NCBI GenBank assembly: GCA_002361235.1
Contig: DESI01000074.1
Coordinates: 4,570 to 23,043, forward strand
Length of the DNA: 18,474 bases
Source of the DNA: Porphyromonadaceae bacterium UBA3318
GTDB lineage: Bacteria > Bacteroidota > Bacteroidia > Bacteroidales > Muribaculaceae
Direction of reading: 5' to 3'
A program made the position numbers and the translations under genes. The notes under the pieces were generated by a model. It was not told the DNA's origin. It saw only the letters and a program-made list of their open reading frames with translations, and did no database searches. Positions 15,808 through 18,474 of this stretch are shown piece after piece. How positions within the stretch are numbered: position 1 is the first letter of the stretch; each line of letters opens with the position of its first letter.

Positions 15808-16740
15808 ATGAAAACATATTTATTCGCCGCAGTCGTTGCGGCCGCCCTCTCCACACCCGTATGGGCCGACGTGACCACCGTCAAGACCCTCTACACCAGC
15901 GACAACACCGATGGGACGGAAGTAACATGGGGCAACACCCTCACCATCCCTGCAGAGCAGTTTACCGAAGGCGTCAGTGTGGGCGACTATATCAATGTGG
16001 TATTCGCATCCACTACCGATATTATGGAACTGCACTCCAATGGAACTTGCCTGCCCGGATCCATCAAATACAATCTTGGTGATGCCACTGAAAACACCAA
16101 GGCTTACATCACCGTCGACATGCTGAATGCGCTGAAACAGAACGGAGTCGAGCTGTGCGGCGGCGGGTTCCACGTAAGGAGCGTGGAAATCTGCAACGAC
16201 GGATTCCGGATGCCCGAAGGCGCAATCTGGGGCGGATATTTCTGGATAGACAATTGGAACACCATGGACCTGTTCAAGACAGCGTTCTACTCATACGACG
16301 GTCAGCGTTACATGGACATCTACCTGTCGGCCGACAATGGCGACAATACCAATTACGTCATGAACGTCATGACGGCATTCGACAATCCGGATGCTGTATG
16401 GGCAAATGCCGATACCGGCAACATGGAACGCACGCCCAACAAGGCTATAGTTGACCTGAAGGACATCAACGTCACTGAAAAACTCGCTGACGTTCCGGCC
16501 CTTCTGATACAGTCCAACCCCGAAGGCGGCAATCCGTTCAACATCACAGCCATTGCATTGCGTAATGAGAACAATCAGTCCACGATCGTAAGCTCACTGA
16601 TATCTGACGAGCTCGCTCCCGTCACAGTCTACAACCTCCAGGGCATCGCCGTCAAGACCAACGCCACAATGGCCACCGCCCTCAATGACCTCCCCGCCGG
16701 CATCTACATCGTCAACGGCAAGAAATACGCAGTTCGTTAA
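15808..16740 (+). CDS. Secreted protein with two beta-sandwich-like modules and a sorting-type tail; function unknown
   Basis: A 310-residue exported protein I cannot name. The signal peptide is cut near VWA/D (20/21). Residues about 22-131 ('TEVTWGNTLTIPAEQF', 'VSVGDYINVVFAS', 'ITVDMLNALKQNGVELCGG') resemble small beta-sandwich modules seen appended to Bacteroidetes secreted glycanases. Residues about 137-254 ('AIWGGYFWIDNWNTMDLF', 'NPFNITAIALRNENN') look like a second, diverged copy. Residues 262-310 ('VTVYNLQGIAVKT', 'LPAGIYIVNGKKYAVR') resemble a type IX secretion C-terminal tail. There are three Cys in module one (81, 117, 129) and many Trp/Tyr/Asn/Asp, suiting carbohydrate binding. It follows the endo-GH32 by 31 bases and precedes a strong terminator, so it is probably the last gene of the fructan operon. 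No counterpart comes to mind in the B. thetaiotaomicron levan locus. Glycan binding is inference. Confidence 0.85.
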   Translation: MKTYLFAAVVAAALSTPVWADVTTVKTLYTSDNTDGTEVTWGNTLTIPAEQFTEGVSVGDYINVVFASTTDIMELHSNGTCLPGSIKYNLGDATENTKAYITVDMLNALKQNGVELCGGGFHVRSVEICNDGFRMPEGAIWGGYFWIDNWNTMDLFKTAFYSYDGQRYMDIYLSADNGDNTNYVMNVMTAFDNPDAVWANADTGNMERTPNKAIVDLKDINVTEKLADVPALLIQSNPEGGNPFNITAIALRNENNQSTIVSSLISDELAPVTVYNLQGIAVKTNATMATALNDLPAGIYIVNGKKYAVR

Positions 16741-16779
16741 ATCTATACTTTCCCCGACTTGGTCGAGGTCTATACAGAC

Positions 16780-16818
16780 TCAGGGCTGATTCCGCAGCGG
16801 AATCAGCCCTGACTGTTT
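16780..16818. terminator. Strong hairpin terminator between convergent genes
   Basis: TCAGGGCTGATTCCG (16780-16794) pairs without mismatch with CGGAATCAGCCCTGA (16798-16812), giving a 15-bp stem and a three-base loop. On the plus strand it is followed by CTGTTTATC, a short U-run. It lies 40 bases past the stop of the secreted protein and ends the fructan operon. The minus-strand gene ending at 16846 is convergent, so the stem may serve both directions. Confidence 0.75.
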
Positions 16819-16821
16819 ATC

Positions 16822-16839
16822 AATGTCTGCGCAGACATT
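16822..16839. repeat. Perfect 18-bp palindrome
   Basis: AATGTCTGCGCAGACATT is a loopless perfect palindrome ten bases after the terminator stem and six bases before the end of the convergent minus-strand gene. It may be a second terminator arm for that gene or a protein-binding site. Confidence 0.65.
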
Positions 16840-16845
16840 CAATCG

Positions 16846-17247
16846 TCAATCGTCGTGGTGATGACCCCTGCCGTGCTTCTTGTAATATTTGTCGTGATGC
16901 TTGTAATACTTCTTCTGCTCCTTGTAATATTTCTTCTGCTCCTTGCGCCACCGCTTGTATTGCTTCTTGTGGTGCTTGTCATGATGCTTGTAATACTCGG
17001 GATAGACATATCTGCAACTGTGATGGCAGTGGTGACGGCCGCAGAATCCGTATGTCGGCACATCGTACAGCCTGAAACCGTCGCTGGTCAGAACGTAATG
17101 GATGTCTCCGTCCGAGTCAAGTCCGAAGAATCCGTTCTCGCCCACTACATACACTGCCGGACGCCCGGCATCGGCCAATGGGGCTATTATGGCGACAGAC
17201 GCAATCATGAGGCAGATCAGCGTCGTTTGGATGGTATGTCTTCTCAT
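16846..17247 (-). CDS. Small secreted His/Lys/Tyr-rich protein with a Cys/His cluster
   Basis: A 133-residue protein starting at ATG 17247 (MRRHTIQTTLICLMIASVAI). An upstream in-frame ATG at 17331 would bury the signal peptide behind 28 residues, so I reject it. The signal peptide is cut near ADA/G (27/28). The mature N-terminal part (28-66) is an ordinary small beta-type segment ('AVYVVGENGFFGLDSDGD', 'YVLTSDGFRLYDVPTYGF'). It is followed by a Cys/His cluster CGRHHCHHSC (69-78) and a very basic tail of KHHDK, KEQKKYY and YYKK units (87-133). This composition suggests metal binding (Cu, Zn, Ni) or interaction with an acidic surface, but no family is recognised. It is convergent with the fructan operon and divergent from the reductase gene, hence an independent unit. 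That it is expressed is inferred from a clean signal peptide and intact frame. Confidence 0.7.
   Translation of the reverse strand: MRRHTIQTTLICLMIASVAIIAPLADAGRPAVYVVGENGFFGLDSDGDIHYVLTSDGFRLYDVPTYGFCGRHHCHHSCRYVYPEYYKHHDKHHKKQYKRWRKEQKKYYKEQKKYYKHHDKYYKKHGRGHHHDD
16903..16944 (-). repeat. 21-bp tandem repeat inside the His/Lys/Tyr-rich gene
   Basis: Two adjacent near-identical 21-base units encode KEQKKYY twice (residues 102-108 and 109-115). Flanking KHHDK-encoding segments are also partly repeated. The tail appears to have grown by in-frame duplication. Confidence 0.7.
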
Positions 17248-17436
17248 GGTCTTTCTGTATTGATTTACAATAAAACGCGCCACCCCCTCCCTCGGTTCAG
17301 GACAGACTAACCAAATACCTCGGAGAGGCAACGAATTCCGATAGGCTGATCAGCATACCATTAGTCCCGTGGGCCTGATTCCTTTTAATTCCATTACACT
17401 ATGAACTAAAGAAACTTGAATAAACTATTATTCCCG

Positions 17437-17468
17437 GTTGTGTAATTCCAATTTTTATCTTAAATTTG
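17437..17468 (+). promoter_or_regulatory. Promoter of the aldo/keto reductase gene
   Basis: TAAATTTG (17461-17468) matches the -7 consensus TAnnTTTG. GTTG at 17437-17440 is one base off the -33 TTTG box, with a 20-base spacer, the normal distance. The start codon at 17489 is 20 bases further on. This is the best-formed promoter in the window. Confidence 0.65.
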
Positions 17469-17488
17469 GAAACCAGGAATAAATACAG

Positions 17489-18451
17489 ATGAATATGATT
17501 TACAGACGATGCGGAAGGAGCGGCATTGAGTTGCCGGTGATTTCATTGGGATTGTGGCACAATTTCGGCGATGTGGACGATTTCGACACGGCGCGCGACA
17601 TGCTGTTGACGGCCTTTGACCGGGGAATCTGTCATTTCGACCTTGCCAACAACTATGGCCCGTCGCCCGGGAGCGCGGAAATGACGTTCGGCAAGGTTCT
17701 GAAAGATGACCTGGCCTCGCACCGCGACGAACTGTTCATTTCGTCCAAGGCCGGCCATGACATGTGGCCGGGCGTATACGGCGGCAATTCGTCGCGCAAG
17801 AACCTCATCGCATCCTGCGACGCCAGCCTTAAGCGGACAGGACTGGAATATTTCGATGTGTTCTATAGCCATCGCTATGACGGCGTGACTCCTGTAGAGG
17901 AAACGATGCAGGCCCTCATAGACATAGTGCGCAGCGGGAAGGCCCTCTATGCCGGCATCTCGAAATATCCGCCCAAGGAACAGGAATATGCTTACCGTCT
18001 CCTTGCCGAAGCCAAAGTGCCTTGCCTTGTAAGCCAATACCGTTATTCCATGTTCGACACGGCTGCCGCCGGCGAGAATTTCGGGTTAGCCGCAGCCAAC
18101 GGAAGCGGCATTACGGTCTTTTCTCCCCTGGCCCAGGGTCTGCTGACCGACCGCTATCTTCATGGCATCCCGGCCGGAAGCCGCGCTGCCAGAAGCACCG
18201 GGTTCCTCCAGCTGTTGCAGGTCACTGACGACAAGATTGCCAAGGCTCGCCGGTTAAATGAAATCGCGGCCCGTCGCGGACAGACTCTGGCACAGATGGC
18301 ATTAGGCTGGATACTGACTGACGAGCGGGTAACTTCCGTAATAATCGGAGCCTCGTCCGTAAAGCAGCTTTCGGACAATCTCGGAGCCATCGACAACCTC
18401 TCTTTCTGCGCGGAAGACCTCTCGGAAATCCGCACCGTTTTATCAGAATGA
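17489..18451 (+). CDS. Aldo/keto reductase (YghZ-like)
   Basis: A 320-residue cytoplasmic NADPH-dependent oxidoreductase of the aldo/keto reductase superfamily, closest in style to E. coli YghZ (L-glyceraldehyde 3-phosphate reductase, methylglyoxal-related detoxification) and the potassium-channel beta-subunit group. The catalytic tetrad is complete: D51 and Y56 ('HFDLANNYGPSPGSAE'), K87 ('FISSKAGHDMWPGVYG') and H128 ('VFYSHRYDG'). The C-terminal cofactor region includes 'VFSPLAQGLLTDRYL' and 'ERVTSVIIGASSVKQLSDN'. The 'SPGSAE' and 'MWPGVYG' segments are typical of YghZ. Start ATG 17489 follows a good promoter. It is not in the fructan operon, although removal of triose by-products from fast fructose catabolism is conceivable. 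The substrate is not determinable from sequence. Confidence 0.92.
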   Translation: MNMIYRRCGRSGIELPVISLGLWHNFGDVDDFDTARDMLLTAFDRGICHFDLANNYGPSPGSAEMTFGKVLKDDLASHRDELFISSKAGHDMWPGVYGGNSSRKNLIASCDASLKRTGLEYFDVFYSHRYDGVTPVEETMQALIDIVRSGKALYAGISKYPPKEQEYAYRLLAEAKVPCLVSQYRYSMFDTAAAGENFGLAAANGSGITVFSPLAQGLLTDRYLHGIPAGSRAARSTGFLQLLQVTDDKIAKARRLNEIAARRGQTLAQMALGWILTDERVTSVIIGASSVKQLSDNLGAIDNLSFCAEDLSEIRTVLSE

Positions 18452-18462
18452 AATAATCGAGT

Positions 18463-18468
18463 AGGAGG
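18463..18468 (+). promoter_or_regulatory. Shine-Dalgarno-like AGGAGG at the window edge
   Basis: AGGAGG lies 12 bases after the reductase stop and six bases from the end of the window. A start codon would be expected within a few bases past the edge, so a further gene probably follows in the same transcript. Such a strong site is uncommon in this window, where most genes lack one. Confidence 0.45.
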
Positions 18469-18474
18469 TAAACA

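Noticed and set aside
70..17329. CCTCGGAGAGGC found near both ends of the window (about 70 and 17317)
   Set aside because: A shared 12-mer is expected by chance in 18 kb, and the flanks do not align; no sign of an element bounded by repeats.
17248..17331. N-terminal extension of the His-rich protein
   Set aside because: It would hide the signal peptide; the ATG at 17247 gives a normal one.
1..18474. Transposase, integrase, CRISPR array, tRNA or rRNA genes
   Set aside because: None seen. No spaced identical repeats of CRISPR type, no recognisable transposase or integrase motifs, and no cloverleaf sequence was noticed on reading.

Overview
The window looks like chromosomal DNA of a gut Bacteroidales bacterium, most likely of the Muribaculaceae/Bacteroidaceae type. 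The reasons are an adjacent SusC/SusD pair, a one-protein hybrid two-component regulator, Bacteroidetes-type -7 boxes (TAnnTTTG) in front of several genes, few Shine-Dalgarno sequences, and a secreted protein ending in a 'LPAGIY..NGKK' type tail. The family-level guess rests on general protein style and moderately high GC, not on a marker gene.

The core (about 974 to 16740) is a complete fructan polysaccharide utilization locus (PUL) arranged around a divergent promoter region at 4932-5127. Leftward run fructan exo-hydrolase GH32 (periplasmic), an inner-membrane MFS sugar transporter and a PfkB-type fructokinase. Rightward run the hybrid two-component sensor/regulator with a periplasmic sugar-binding-protein-like sensor, then SusC, SusD, a surface lipoprotein of the DUF4960 type, a lipoprotein GH32 (probable surface endo-fructanase), and a secreted protein of unknown function. 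The gene set matches the Bacteroides thetaiotaomicron levan PUL (BT1754, BT1757-BT1763) in content, with a different order and one extra gene at the 3' end.

Inferred working model: the surface GH32 cuts fructan held by SusD and the DUF4960 lipoprotein. SusC imports oligosaccharides, periplasmic GH32 releases fructose, and the fructose both activates the regulator and is taken up by the MFS protein to be phosphorylated by fructokinase. A TGTTGCA-centred motif clusters in exactly the two intergenic regions that would need regulator control (upstream of SusC and between GH32 and the regulator), and I propose it as the regulator's operator.

Flanks: at the left are a PepSY-like secreted protein (371-877) and about 370 bases without a credible gene but with tandem repeats and hairpins. 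At the right, past a strong palindromic terminator region, lie a small secreted His/Lys/Tyr-rich protein with a Cys/His cluster (16846-17247, minus strand) and an aldo/keto reductase with its own promoter (17489-18451). A Shine-Dalgarno-like AGGAGG at the very end suggests that another gene begins just outside the window.

The most novel-looking items are the unannotated secreted protein at the end of the PUL (15808-16740), the shared operator-like repeats, and the repeat/hairpin block at 264-363.
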